DNA of 5,753 bases from an uncultured Porphyromonadaceae bacterium (GCA_947166165.1 CAMVDK010000196.1:1-5753), one strand, 5' to 3'; shown: positions 1-5,738, numbered from the stretch's first letter. Notes: generated by a model from the sequence alone, not told the origin. Numbers and translations are program-made.

Positions 1-33
1 ACCTGCTCAGCAATCAAGCCCAATTCGGCTCAA

Positions 34-52
34 GCAATTTATAGAACCCACC
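34..52 (+). repeat. 19-bp inverted repeat, left copy
   Basis: The sequence GCAATTTATAGAACCCACC is repeated exactly, in reverse complement, at 5720-5738. A perfect 19-bp match is unlikely by chance in a window of this size. The right copy sits in the leader region of the minus-strand lipoprotein gene and reads in the gene's direction. By analogy this left copy would read toward the structured noncoding region at 111-482. It may be a dispersed promoter-proximal or leader motif, or an end of a mobile element. The sequence alone does not decide. Confidence 0.6.
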
Positions 53-110
53 ATATGCCCCATCCATGAATAAAGCCAACTGAAAAGTCCGGAGGGCTGT
101 ATCTGGATAA

Positions 111-482
111 CCCCGGAACAACGCGCAGCGTTGGCCCGGGGGATGCCATCAGCTGGCAGAAATGCCTTCGGAGGAGGCCACTGTGGCAGCGGAACGCCCT
201 CGCCATCGTGTGGCCTCCTTCGGAGGCACTTTGATTGCATCCCTTCGCCCTGGGCCACCGCTGCGCGGTGACCCAGGGTTAAAAAAATGTTGCCCTTCGG
301 GCAATTAGGTATTCCTTCCTCGCTTCGGAAACACGCTCGCCCACCATTTCCAAGGACCGACCGGTAGGTGGTTCCCAAAATTCAGCTCTGCGTCTGCATA
401 TCTATGCCAACGACGGCAAACAGCACTCGGGGGGCGTAGATGCTTGTTGCCGTGTTGTCGTGGCGGGAGATTCTTCTTTTTT
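111..482 (+). ncRNA. Candidate structured noncoding RNA or structured intergenic repeat
   Basis: No convincing protein is encoded here, but consecutive hairpins are packed with short linkers. They are: 111-141 (CCCCGG and CAACGC stems, GCA loop); 144-158 (TGCCA stem); 163-228 (19 bp, with an inner TGGC/GCCA stem and GCG-GAA-CGC tip); 248-278 (CCCTGGG and CACCGC stems, TGC loop); and 290-304 (TTGCCC/GGGCAA). The 19-bp stem contains two pairs that are U-G or G-U on the + strand but would be A-C mismatches on the other strand, so the + strand is the likelier RNA. A further fold at 396-453 is followed by a T-rich tract at 471-482 that could end a transcript. No promoter was found for it. It could instead be a dispersed palindromic repeat (REP/BIME-like) with no RNA function. 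The fold is seen by eye; the function is inference. Confidence 0.4.
396..453 (+). other. Hairpin with possible loop-to-tail pseudoknot
   Basis: Bases 396-399 and 402-408 pair with 433-443. This gives 11 bp with a two-base bulge and one U-G wobble that again favours the + strand. Within the loop, 413-419 (ACGGCAA) is exactly complementary to 447-453 (TTGCCGT), just 3' of the stem. The second pairing could form a pseudoknot, although the three-base linker 444-446 is short for an 11-bp stem. Otherwise it represents an alternative conformation. The fold is followed by the T-rich tract at 471-482. Apart from this and the hairpins upstream, I see nothing in 305-490. Confidence 0.35.
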
Positions 483-491
483 GAATCGATG

Positions 492-523
492 TTTGGCCGA
501 TTCGACAATAATGGCTATATTTG
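492..523 (+). promoter_or_regulatory. Bacteroides-type promoter for the DUF805 gene
   Basis: A -33 element TTTG (492-495) is followed after 20 bases by TATATTTG (516-523). This matches the Bacteroidota primary sigma-factor consensus TTTG-N19-21-TAnnTTTG exactly. Transcription would start around 527-531 and leave a leader of about 70 nt before the ATG at 599. No Shine-Dalgarno sequence is seen before that ATG, which is usual in this phylum. Confidence 0.75.
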
Positions 524-598
524 TGGCGGAATTGAGGGTGTTTGGCATGTTTTTTGCCACGCATCCCGATAGTTGACAACTCTTTAAGCGCAATCATC

Positions 599-1102
599 AT
601 GAACAAGTTCAATGCATCGCAGCGGCCCATGCCGCTGATGGGCGGCCGCCCCCAACTGGGCTTCATGGAGGCCGTGAAAATCTGTATGACCGAGAAATAC
701 TGCTGCTTCAAGGGCCGGGCACGGCGCTCGGAGTTCTGGTGGTTTTTCCTCGCTGAGCAAATTGTTAGCTCGGTGGTGGGTACGATGGCGTCTATCGCCT
801 ACTTCGCCACCCACAGCATCCGTGACTACATCAATGACCCCCTCAGCCTGCTCACATCGCCTGGCTTTATCATCGCAGAACTGGTGATGTTGGCCCTGCT
901 GCTGCCATATCTGGGCGTGTGTGTACGCCGTCTGCACGACACCAACCACAGCGGTTGGTGGCTGCTTGTGTTCTTGGCAGGTGTGATTCCTATAGCGGGC
1001 ATTCTGGCTGTGGTCGCGTTTCTTATCGTCTTCATTGTGTGGGCATGTCAGGACAGCGACCGCGGCGAGAACCGCTACGGACGCTCACCTAAGTATCAGT
1101 AA
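599..1102 (+). CDS. DUF805 family inner-membrane protein
   Basis: This 167-aa protein has the DUF805 (PF05656) signature. FKGRARRSEFWWFF (37-50) comes just before the first membrane segment, YLGVCVRRLHDTNHSGWW (104-121) lies between later segments, and QDSDRGENRYGRSP (151-164) is the typical C-terminal tail. Hydrophobic stretches near 46-70, 89-107 and 120-149 suggest three or four membrane spans in the inner membrane. The biochemical role of DUF805 proteins is unknown. The frame is open back to a TTG at 542, but I chose the ATG at 599 because it places the family motifs at their usual distance from the N-terminus and gives a normal leader after the promoter at 492-523. The gene stands alone: the stop is about 10 bases before the GxxExxY cassette begins. 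Family assignment is confident; function is not known. Confidence 0.9.
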   Translation: MNKFNASQRPMPLMGGRPQLGFMEAVKICMTEKYCCFKGRARRSEFWWFFLAEQIVSSVVGTMASIAYFATHSIRDYINDPLSLLTSPGFIIAELVMLALLLPYLGVCVRRLHDTNHSGWWLLVFLAGVIPIAGILAVVAFLIVFIVWACQDSDRGENRYGRSPKYQ

Positions 1103-1111
1103 CCAATGGAA

Positions 1112-1173
1112 CGCCAGGGCGAAAAAAGGCACGCTGCGCGTGGAAATCTTTCAAATCTTTCCAAATCAATCAA
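1112..1173 (+). repeat. Cassette repeat, copy A (hub and right arm only)
   Basis: From 1116 to 1172 this copy matches 1646-1702 with a single difference (A at 1127, G at 1657). It contains the direct repeat AGGGCGAAAAA (1116-1126), a small hairpin CACGC-TGC-GCGTG (1130-1142) and the right arm GGAAATCTTTCAAATC... that runs to within a few bases of the ATG at 1177. The left arm present in copies B and C is absent. The bases at 1112-1115 look like the hub hairpin CGCCCGGAGGGCG with three bases lost. Confidence 0.85.
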
Positions 1174-1176
1174 TAT

Positions 1177-1614
1177 ATGACTTATATCGATGAGCATGAC
1201 GAGAGATATCAGTTTTTTAGAATTATAACTGGTGAAGCGATGCGGGTTTACAACAAGTATCGCTATGGGTTACTTGAATCGGCATATGAAGCTGCTTTGA
1301 AATATTTATTAGAGCAGCAGGGCTTCAATGTCAGTCGTCAAGCCCTCTTGCCCATTTATTGGGATGACGTGCTACTTGATCAAAAATATCGATTGGATTT
1401 AGTTATTAATGGCAACATTATTGTTGAACTAAAGGCCATATCGCATATCGAGACAGTTCATAGAAGACAATTATTCAATTACATGAATATAACCCACTTA
1501 CCTTACGGAATGCTCATCAATTTCAGTCCCGATGGATTATACTCAGAGTGGTATCTTCGCGATACTAAAACAGACAATATTGAAAAAATCAAACTTCTAA
1601 ATAGAATTGAATGA
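1177..1614 (+). CDS. GxxExxY protein, PD-(D/E)XK nuclease-like
   Basis: This 145-aa protein belongs to the GxxExxY family (TIGR04256, related to PDDEXK_3, PF13366). The naming motif is GLLESAY (31-37) in the first conserved helix. A PD-(D/E)XK-like core follows, with D74 in YRLDLVI and E84-L-K86 in IIVELKA, then a helix around 95-103 (HRRQLFNYM) that carries Q98, and the late strand YGMLINF (110-116). The putative catalytic D, E and K are all present, so the fold may be active, but the substrate and role of the family are unestablished. Length is normal for the family. The ATG at 1177 follows the right arm of copy A directly, and the stop codon lies inside the left arm of copy B. No clear promoter is visible upstream. 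Base composition is AT-rich, unlike the neighbouring genes, which fits acquisition as part of the cassette. An internally deleted second copy follows at 1705-1744. Confidence 0.9.
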   Translation: MTYIDEHDERYQFFRIITGEAMRVYNKYRYGLLESAYEAALKYLLEQQGFNVSRQALLPIYWDDVLLDQKYRLDLVINGNIIVELKAISHIETVHRRQLFNYMNITHLPYGMLINFSPDGLYSEWYLRDTKTDNIEKIKLLNRIE

Positions 1615-1704
1615 TTTGAACTAGATTTGAGAGATTTCCGCCCGGAGGGCGAAAAAGGGCACGCTGCGCGTGGAAATCTTTCAAATCTTTCCAAATCAAT
1701 CATT
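1605..1704 (+). repeat. Cassette repeat, copy B (complete palindromic form)
   Basis: This is the only full copy. The left arm runs from about 1606 to 1639 (ATTGAATGATTTGAAC... to AGATTTCC) and the right arm from 1672 to 1704 (GGAAATCTTTCAAATC...). The arms are imperfect inverted complements over about 33 bp. Between them are two small hairpins, CGCCC-GGA-GGGCG (1639-1651) and CACGC-TGC-GCGTG (1660-1672), separated by an A-rich linker. The element could extrude as a cruciform or fold as a branched RNA. The left part (1605-1656) is identical to 1739-1790, and the right part is nearly identical to copy A. Confidence 0.85.
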
Positions 1705-1744
1705 AAATGTAAATCTGAAAAAACAATCTTCTTAATTTAATTGA
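1705..1744 (+). pseudogene. Remnant of a second GxxExxY gene (internal deletion)
   Basis: The ATG at 1707 lies exactly as far from the preceding right arm as the ATG of the intact gene does (offset 530). It is followed at once by a stop (TAA). The rest resembles the 3' end of the intact gene: TGAAAAAACAATCTTCT (1716-1732) against TGAAAAAATCAAACTTCT (1581-1598), then AATTGA joining the left arm in the same way. In one frame 1711-1740 reads KSEKTIFLI-stop, recalling NIEKIKLLNRIE at the intact C-terminus. The simplest reading is a deletion of about 400 bp. The similarity is short and AT-rich, so chance is not excluded, but the matching arms on both sides support it. Confidence 0.5.
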
Positions 1745-1790
1745 ATGATTTGAACTAGATTTGAGAGATTTCCGCCCGGAGGGCGAAAAA
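1739..1790 (+). repeat. Cassette repeat, copy C (left arm and hub only)
   Basis: These 52 bp are identical to 1605-1656 and comprise the left arm, the hub hairpin CGCCC-GGA-GGGCG and the GAAAAA tract. The right arm is missing. The four bases that follow, CACG (1791-1794), may be the start of the next hub hairpin after loss of GGG. The copy ends only about 10 bases before the start codon of the lipoprotein gene at 1802. Confidence 0.9.
1756..1763 (+). promoter_or_regulatory. TAnnTTTG box within repeat copy C, toward the 1802 gene
   Basis: TAGATTTG matches the Bacteroidota -7 element TAnnTTTG exactly. It would start transcription near 1767-1771, leaving about 33 nt before the ATG at 1802. The -33 region (about 1732-1736) lacks a good TTTG, so the promoter may be weak. 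The same box occurs in copy B at 1622-1629. If active, the cassette supplies the promoter for the two-gene operon downstream. Confidence 0.4.
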
Positions 1791-1801
1791 CACGATAAAC
1801 T

Positions 1802-2836
1802 ATGTTTCGACACTGCACAATCATCCTTATGCTGGCTGCGATAGCCTTGTCGAGCGGTTGCCAGCGTGGCGGCGGCGATGTTCCCGACGCGTGTCCGAGC
1901 GTGTACTACTGGCGCACCACGCTTCGGCTCGACAGCGCCGAGCGTGCCTTTGTGCGCACGCACCGCGTGGGCAAGATGTATACGCGCTTCTTCGATGTGG
2001 TGCTTCGCGACAGCCTTCCCATGCCCAACGCCACGCTGCGCTTCCAAGACTCGGTGCCCGCCGGCGTGGAGGTGATTCCGGTGGTCTTCGTCATGGAGAA
2101 CTGCCTGCGGCACGGCCTCGACGCCTACGCCGAGCAACTGGTGGCGCGCGTGGCGCAGATGTGCGAGACCAACGACCTGCCGGCCCCGCGCGAACTGCAG
2201 CTGGACTGCGACTGGACCCGCAACTCGCAGGAGGCGTACTACCGGTTCCTGCGGCTGGTGGGCGAGGCGGCCCGGCAGCGAGGCATGCGTCTGTCGGCCA
2301 CCATCAGGCTCCACCAGCTGTCGATGGCCCCGCCCCCGGTGGACTACGGCGTGCTCATGGTCTACAACACCGGCGACGCCACCCGCCCGGGCGGCCGTCG
2401 CAACCCGATACTCGACTACCACGACGTGGAGCCCTATCTGCGCCACCTGGGCGGCTATGCGCTGCCGCTGTGCGCCGCCTACCCCACCTACGACTGGCAG
2501 CTGCTGTTCGGCCCCGACGGCTTCAAGGCGCTGCTGCACTACGAGAATCTTGCCGACAGCACGCTCTACCGCCCCCTGCCCGGCGGGCACGAGTGGCTCG
2601 TGGTGGCCAACCGCGACCTGCCCGAGCTGAGCGACGACGCGCAGTCGGCCACTTGGGTCACCGTGGGCGACACCGTGCGCCGGTGGCATGTGGCCCAGAG
2701 CGAAATCGTGCGCGTGGGCCGCGCGCTGCAAGACAAGCGGCCCGGCATCAACCGCCAGGTGGTGGTCTATGCGCTCGACTCACGAAACATCAAACAATAC
2801 GATACCAACGACTATGAAGAGATTTATCATCCTTAG
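1802..2836 (+). CDS. Putative lipoprotein of unknown function
   Basis: This 344-aa protein starts with a short lipoprotein-type signal peptide: hydrophobic residues 6-16, then SSGC with the acceptor cysteine at 20. It is therefore probably anchored to the outer membrane or the periplasmic face. The mature part has alternating strands and helices. Notable segments are PSVYYWRTTLRLD (32-44), MYTRFFDVVL (59-68), VEVIPVVFVMENC (89-101), ELQLDCDWT (131-139), LSATIRLHQL (164-173) and YGVLMVYNTGD (182-192). This order of hydrophobic strands ending in acidic or polar residues resembles a TIM barrel such as a glycoside-hydrolase-like fold (DUF3142 comes to mind), but I cannot verify a family and propose no catalytic residues. 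I recognise the general type as one of the uncharacterised Bacteroidales lipoproteins. The start is fixed by the signal peptide. The 3' end overlaps the next gene by 23 bases, so the two are probably translated together. Confidence 0.85.
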   Translation: MFRHCTIILMLAAIALSSGCQRGGGDVPDACPSVYYWRTTLRLDSAERAFVRTHRVGKMYTRFFDVVLRDSLPMPNATLRFQDSVPAGVEVIPVVFVMENCLRHGLDAYAEQLVARVAQMCETNDLPAPRELQLDCDWTRNSQEAYYRFLRLVGEAARQRGMRLSATIRLHQLSMAPPPVDYGVLMVYNTGDATRPGGRRNPILDYHDVEPYLRHLGGYALPLCAAYPTYDWQLLFGPDGFKALLHYENLADSTLYRPLPGGHEWLVVANRDLPELSDDAQSATWVTVGDTVRRWHVAQSEIVRVGRALQDKRPGINRQVVVYALDSRNIKQYDTNDYEEIYHP

Positions 2837-5018
2837 CACCCTGATGCTCACCATGGTGGGCACGGCGCTGGCCTGCGGACCGATGTCGAGGCCGATGTAC
2901 TATGTGTTCAGCGCCTACAACCGGCAGCAGCTCGGCGAGACGTTCACGCCCCGAATGCAGCAGTATTGGATCAACTACACCGGCGACCCCGACGCACGGT
3001 ATGCCATGGAAGGGCTGAAGTGGGTGGAGGTCGACGAGTTCGACAAGTCGCAGAACCCCATCATCCGCAAGGCGCTCGACAGCGGCGACAAGGAGATGGA
3101 GGACTACCTGCGCACGCTCGTGTCGTACTTGAAGCTGAGCAGCGACCTGGACGACGACAACTGGGCCTACCCCACCAAGAGTGAACTGAAGAAGCGCAAC
3201 ATGCGCATGCAGTATCTGCACGACCGTGCCAAGTCGTATGCCGGCACGCGGCTGCGTCCACAGTGGTGCCTGATGGCCATGCGCACGCTCATGGGCATGG
3301 GCGACACGCAGGGCATCATCAACTACTGGACCCAGGCCGAGGGCACCCTGCAGCCCAGCGTCTACAAGGACATGATGCGCAACATCTACGCCGGTGCCCT
3401 GCTGCGCATGGGCAAGCGCAAAGAGGCCTGCGACATCTATGCCGAGCAGGGCGACATGCTCTCGCTCAAGTGGATCATGCGCGACGGACGCAACCTGGCC
3501 GGACTGCGCAGCGAATACATCCGCGACCCCAACGCGCCCACGCTCATCTATCTGGTGCAGGACTTCGTGAACATCGGCAGCCAGACGCTGCGCGCCCAGT
3601 TTGAGTACGACTGGGACAATCCCGCCTATGTGTCGGCCTCGCAGCACGAGATGCGCGAGTTTGTGGCCTTCGCCAGCCAGGTGGTGCGCGAGGGCAAGAC
3701 CAAGTGCCCGGCCCTGTGGCAGAGCGCCGCCGGCTACCTCACCTGCCAGCTGGGCGACACGCAGCTGGGACTCGAGATGCTCGACAAGGCCATGAAGATG
3801 AACGGCACCCAGCGCATGAAGGACAACGCGCGCATGTGCCGGTGGGTGGCATCGACGGCCACAGCATCGCCCAGCAAAAAATACCAGGACTACTTCCTCA
3901 ACGAGCTCAAGTGGGCGCAGACCGTCGAAAGACAGGACATCGACCAGTACAACAACGACTACAACAGCTACGGCTTCGTCTCCAACCACTACACCGAGGT
4001 GATGCAGAACCTGTTGTACGACATCATGCCCGCCAAGGCCACCGAATGGGGCAACGCCAACCTGGCCACCGCGATGCAGGGCTGGATGAGCAACCACGAG
4101 TTTGAACTTGCCAAGGGCAGCGAAGACTACTGGGTCAGCTACGACTACAAGTACGCCCTCGACTCGCTCACCGCCACCGAGATGGAGAACTACCGCGACT
4201 ACCTGACCACCGGCAAGGGAGCCACCACCGAGCTGGAGCGCTACCTGAACACGGGCACCTCGCCCACGATGGACAACAACTACTTCAACGACCGCATCGG
4301 CACCAAATACATCCGCGAGGGCAACTTCGAGGCAGCCATCCCCTATTTGGAGAAGGTGCCCCTGAGCTACTACGGCACGCAGGCCATCTCCTACTACATG
4401 GCCCGCCGCGACCCGGAGGTGCACCGGTGGCTCAAGCGCCAGGTGGTGTGCCACGGCGAGTGGTGGGGCGAGTGCGCCGAGGATCCCACACCGGTGAAGA
4501 GCAACCAGCGCCTCGACTTCTGCCGCAAGGCACTGCAGTATGAGCGCGTGATTGCTAATCCCGCCGGAGCCGGCATCAGCGCCGCCGAGGCTAAATATCT
4601 GCTCGCGTCGCTGCTCTACCAGGCCAGCTACAAGGGCGACTGCTGGTACATCAGCCGCTATGGGCAGAGCGTGGCCGATGAGTGCTGCTACAATGGAGAG
4701 AAGGACTTCGTGGCCGAGGCCGCACGGCTGCTCGACGAAGCCTTGCGCGAGGTGAAAGGCGACTTCACGCTCAAGCAGGACATCCTGTTCGCGCGCGCCT
4801 TTGTGCCCAGCGGCACACGCTACATCACCCGCTTCTGGGACTCCAACTACAACATGCAAGAGACCCGCAACACCGCCAGCCGCGAGTACAGCACCATGGC
4901 CGACCTCGCCGCCTTCTACCGCACCAACAGCCGGCAGGTGGCGCCCTACGTGAGCCGGTGCGACGTGCTCAAGCAATTCGTGCGCGGCAGCTACACCGGG
5001 CAGTGGGGCGAAAACTGA
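2814..5018 (+). CDS. Large exported helical-repeat (TPR-like) protein, unknown function
   Basis: The 734-aa protein opens with a clear signal peptide, MKRFIILSTLMLTMVGTALA (1-20). Cleavage after A-L-A by signal peptidase I would leave a mature N-terminus beginning CGPMSRP. The cysteine at 21 leaves lipidation possible, although the residues before it are a poor lipobox. The rest is rich in helices, Trp and Tyr, with TPR-like or Sel1-like pairs such as ALLRMGKRKEACDIYAEQG (around 194-212), REGNFEAAIPYLEKVP (around 501-516) and a C-terminal helical stretch near 590-670. No catalytic motif is apparent, so a binding or scaffold role in the periplasm or on the surface is a reasonable guess. The frame is open from 2688, but the ATG at 2814 is chosen because it alone gives the signal peptide. 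It lies inside the last codons of the upstream lipoprotein gene, which indicates co-transcription and coupling. I do not recognise a named family. Confidence 0.88.
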   Translation: MKRFIILSTLMLTMVGTALACGPMSRPMYYVFSAYNRQQLGETFTPRMQQYWINYTGDPDARYAMEGLKWVEVDEFDKSQNPIIRKALDSGDKEMEDYLRTLVSYLKLSSDLDDDNWAYPTKSELKKRNMRMQYLHDRAKSYAGTRLRPQWCLMAMRTLMGMGDTQGIINYWTQAEGTLQPSVYKDMMRNIYAGALLRMGKRKEACDIYAEQGDMLSLKWIMRDGRNLAGLRSEYIRDPNAPTLIYLVQDFVNIGSQTLRAQFEYDWDNPAYVSASQHEMREFVAFASQVVREGKTKCPALWQSAAGYLTCQLGDTQLGLEMLDKAMKMNGTQRMKDNARMCRWVASTATASPSKKYQDYFLNELKWAQTVERQDIDQYNNDYNSYGFVSNHYTEVMQNLLYDIMPAKATEWGNANLATAMQGWMSNHEFELAKGSEDYWVSYDYKYALDSLTATEMENYRDYLTTGKGATTELERYLNTGTSPTMDNNYFNDRIGTKYIREGNFEAAIPYLEKVPLSYYGTQAISYYMARRDPEVHRWLKRQVVCHGEWWGECAEDPTPVKSNQRLDFCRKALQYERVIANPAGAGISAAEAKYLLASLLYQASYKGDCWYISRYGQSVADECCYNGEKDFVAEAARLLDEALREVKGDFTLKQDILFARAFVPSGTRYITRFWDSNYNMQETRNTASREYSTMADLAAFYRTNSRQVAPYVSRCDVLKQFVRGSYTGQWGEN

Positions 5019-5072
5019 CCCCTCGCTCCCCTTCCACCCCGCAAAGCAGGACAACAACCTCCGACCCTATTG

Positions 5073-5089
5073 TCCCGCTTTTGGCGGGG
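5073..5089. terminator. Small hairpin between convergent genes
   Basis: CCCGC (5074-5078) pairs with GCGGG (5084-5088) around a five-base loop, and a U-G pair extends the stem. The hairpin lies in the 75-bp gap between the stops of the + strand operon and the minus-strand gene, where a bidirectional terminator is expected. There is no T-tract on the 3' side of the stem in either direction, so it is at best a weak terminator. Confidence 0.3.
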
Positions 5090-5093
5090 AATG

Positions 5094-5687
5094 TCAGTCG
5101 GCTATGCTGAGGGCCGGCCAGCCAAAGTCTTGATAGAGCTTGACAGGCACATCGTTGCGCTTCACAAAGTGGGAAATGGCCGCTTTGCGAAGCGCTTCGC
5201 GTTTCACCTCGTCGCCGTTCAAGGCTTTGAACGCCTCGTAATGGTCGCCGAAGATGCGCTTGGCGCTGGGGTCGTAGCGCGCGCCGTCGTCCACCTGTTC
5301 GAAGGCGACGACGGCAAAGCCATCCTGGCCGGTGCGGCGCAGATGGATGAGGCCCGGATGGTTGCCTCCCGACACGGTCTTGAGCGTGTCGCCCACCACA
5401 TTGTAGTTGAACACCCAATAGTCGCCCCAGGCCTTGACGTCGGCCACGTTAGTGGAATCAACGCTGACGATGGCCACCACGGGGATGCACAGTTCGCCTG
5501 TGGCGTAACGGCTGCCGATGGAGTCGGCCAGATACCTGTCGATGGCTTGCTCCAGGGTGAGCACAGTTGCGTCGGCGGGGCTGCCGGCCTCGGCCGCGCC
5601 CTCGGACGCTTCGCGGTGGCAGCCCATCGTCATCAGGCCGCTTGCAACAAGGATGGCGGCCAGCATCCATGATTTCGAAATCTTCAT
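5094..5687 (-). CDS. Small putative lipoprotein, unknown function
   Basis: This 197-aa protein begins with a basic n-region (MKISKSW), a hydrophobic stretch (8-21) and a cysteine at 23 in LMTMGC, a loose lipobox tolerated in Bacteroidota. The mature part starts with an Ala/Glu/Ser-rich linker (about 25-41), then a compact domain. LTLEQAIDRYLADSIGSRY (43-61) forms a helix, and ELCIPVVAIVSVD (65-77), DYWVFNYNVVGDTLKTVSGG (89-108), GLIHLRRTGQDGFAVVAFEQV (112-132) and a C-terminal helical tail follow. A helix packed on a curved sheet of this kind suggests an NTF2- or cystatin-like fold, but that is inference. The first ATG is preferred because it supplies the lysines of the signal peptide. The upstream region contains a T6G run and the 19-bp repeat at 5720-5738. 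No perfect TAnnTTTG promoter is seen, only a TACTTTTTTG sequence two bases too long. It is convergent with the + strand operon. Confidence 0.85.
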   Translation of the reverse strand: MKISKSWMLAAILVASGLMTMGCHREASEGAAEAGSPADATVLTLEQAIDRYLADSIGSRYATGELCIPVVAIVSVDSTNVADVKAWGDYWVFNYNVVGDTLKTVSGGNHPGLIHLRRTGQDGFAVVAFEQVDDGARYDPSAKRIFGDHYEAFKALNGDEVKREALRKAAISHFVKRNDVPVKLYQDFGWPALSIAD

Positions 5688-5719
5688 AGCTTCTATACTG
5701 ATTGAATTCTGATTATTGA

Positions 5720-5738
5720 GGTGGGTTCTATAAATTGC
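5720..5738 (-). repeat. 19-bp inverted repeat, right copy
   Basis: Read on the minus strand this is GCAATTTATAGAACCCACC, identical to 34-52 on the + strand. It lies 33-51 bases upstream of the ATG of the minus-strand lipoprotein gene and directly after a T-run (5739-5744), so it probably belongs to that gene's promoter or leader. The remaining bases to the window end show nothing further. Confidence 0.6.

Larger units (their letters stand above)
1112..1794 (+). mobile_element. GxxExxY cassette: two tandem units with inverted arms
   Basis: The direct repeat AGGGCGAAAAA occurs at 1116-1126, 1646-1656 and 1780-1790 and delimits two units: 1127-1656 (530 bp, intact GxxExxY gene) and 1657-1790 (134 bp, gene almost wholly deleted). 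In each unit an arm beginning GGAAATCT is followed by the ATG, and an imperfectly complementary arm of about 34 bp ending AGATTTCC lies at the 3' end, so the gene sits between inverted repeats. The block is visibly AT-rich between GC-rich neighbours. No transposase or recombinase is encoded here, so any mobility would need help from elsewhere. MITE-like or non-autonomous behaviour is inference; the repeat structure is directly visible. Confidence 0.6.

Noticed and set aside
7..378. A 123-codon minus-strand frame in the left noncoding region
   Set aside because: It runs straight through the hairpins at 111-304, lacks domain-like features, and its composition follows the palindromes. It may be annotated as a hypothetical protein elsewhere, but pairing explains the sequence better.
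541..577. A second promoter-like pair, TTTG at 541 and TAGTTGAC at 570-577
   Set aside because: The downstream element matches TAnnTTTG poorly, while the pair at 492-523 is a perfect match.
542..598. N-terminal extension of the DUF805 protein from a TTG codon
   Set aside because: The extension is not typical of the family, TTG is a rare start here, and it would leave only about 12-15 nt of leader after the predicted transcription start, compared with about 70 nt for the ATG at 599.
1112..1794. Integron-like attC array or CRISPR
   Set aside because: The repeats are palindromic and lie between gene-sized units, which recalls attC, but I see no attC core sites (such as GTTRRRY) and no integrase. 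There are also too few repeats and no regular spacers of CRISPR size.
1703..2731. A 342-codon open frame on the minus strand opposite the 1802-2836 gene
   Set aside because: This has the same cause: an antisense shadow of a GC-rich gene. Its His/Gln/Ala/Val-rich product is unlike a real protein, and its end runs into the cassette repeats.
2790..5057. A 755-codon open frame on the minus strand, opposite the large exported protein gene
   Set aside because: It mirrors the + strand gene, whose G/C-rich third positions keep the antisense frame open. The translation is Ala/Val/His/Gly-rich and low in complexity, with no signal or domain, while the + strand frame has a proper signal peptide.
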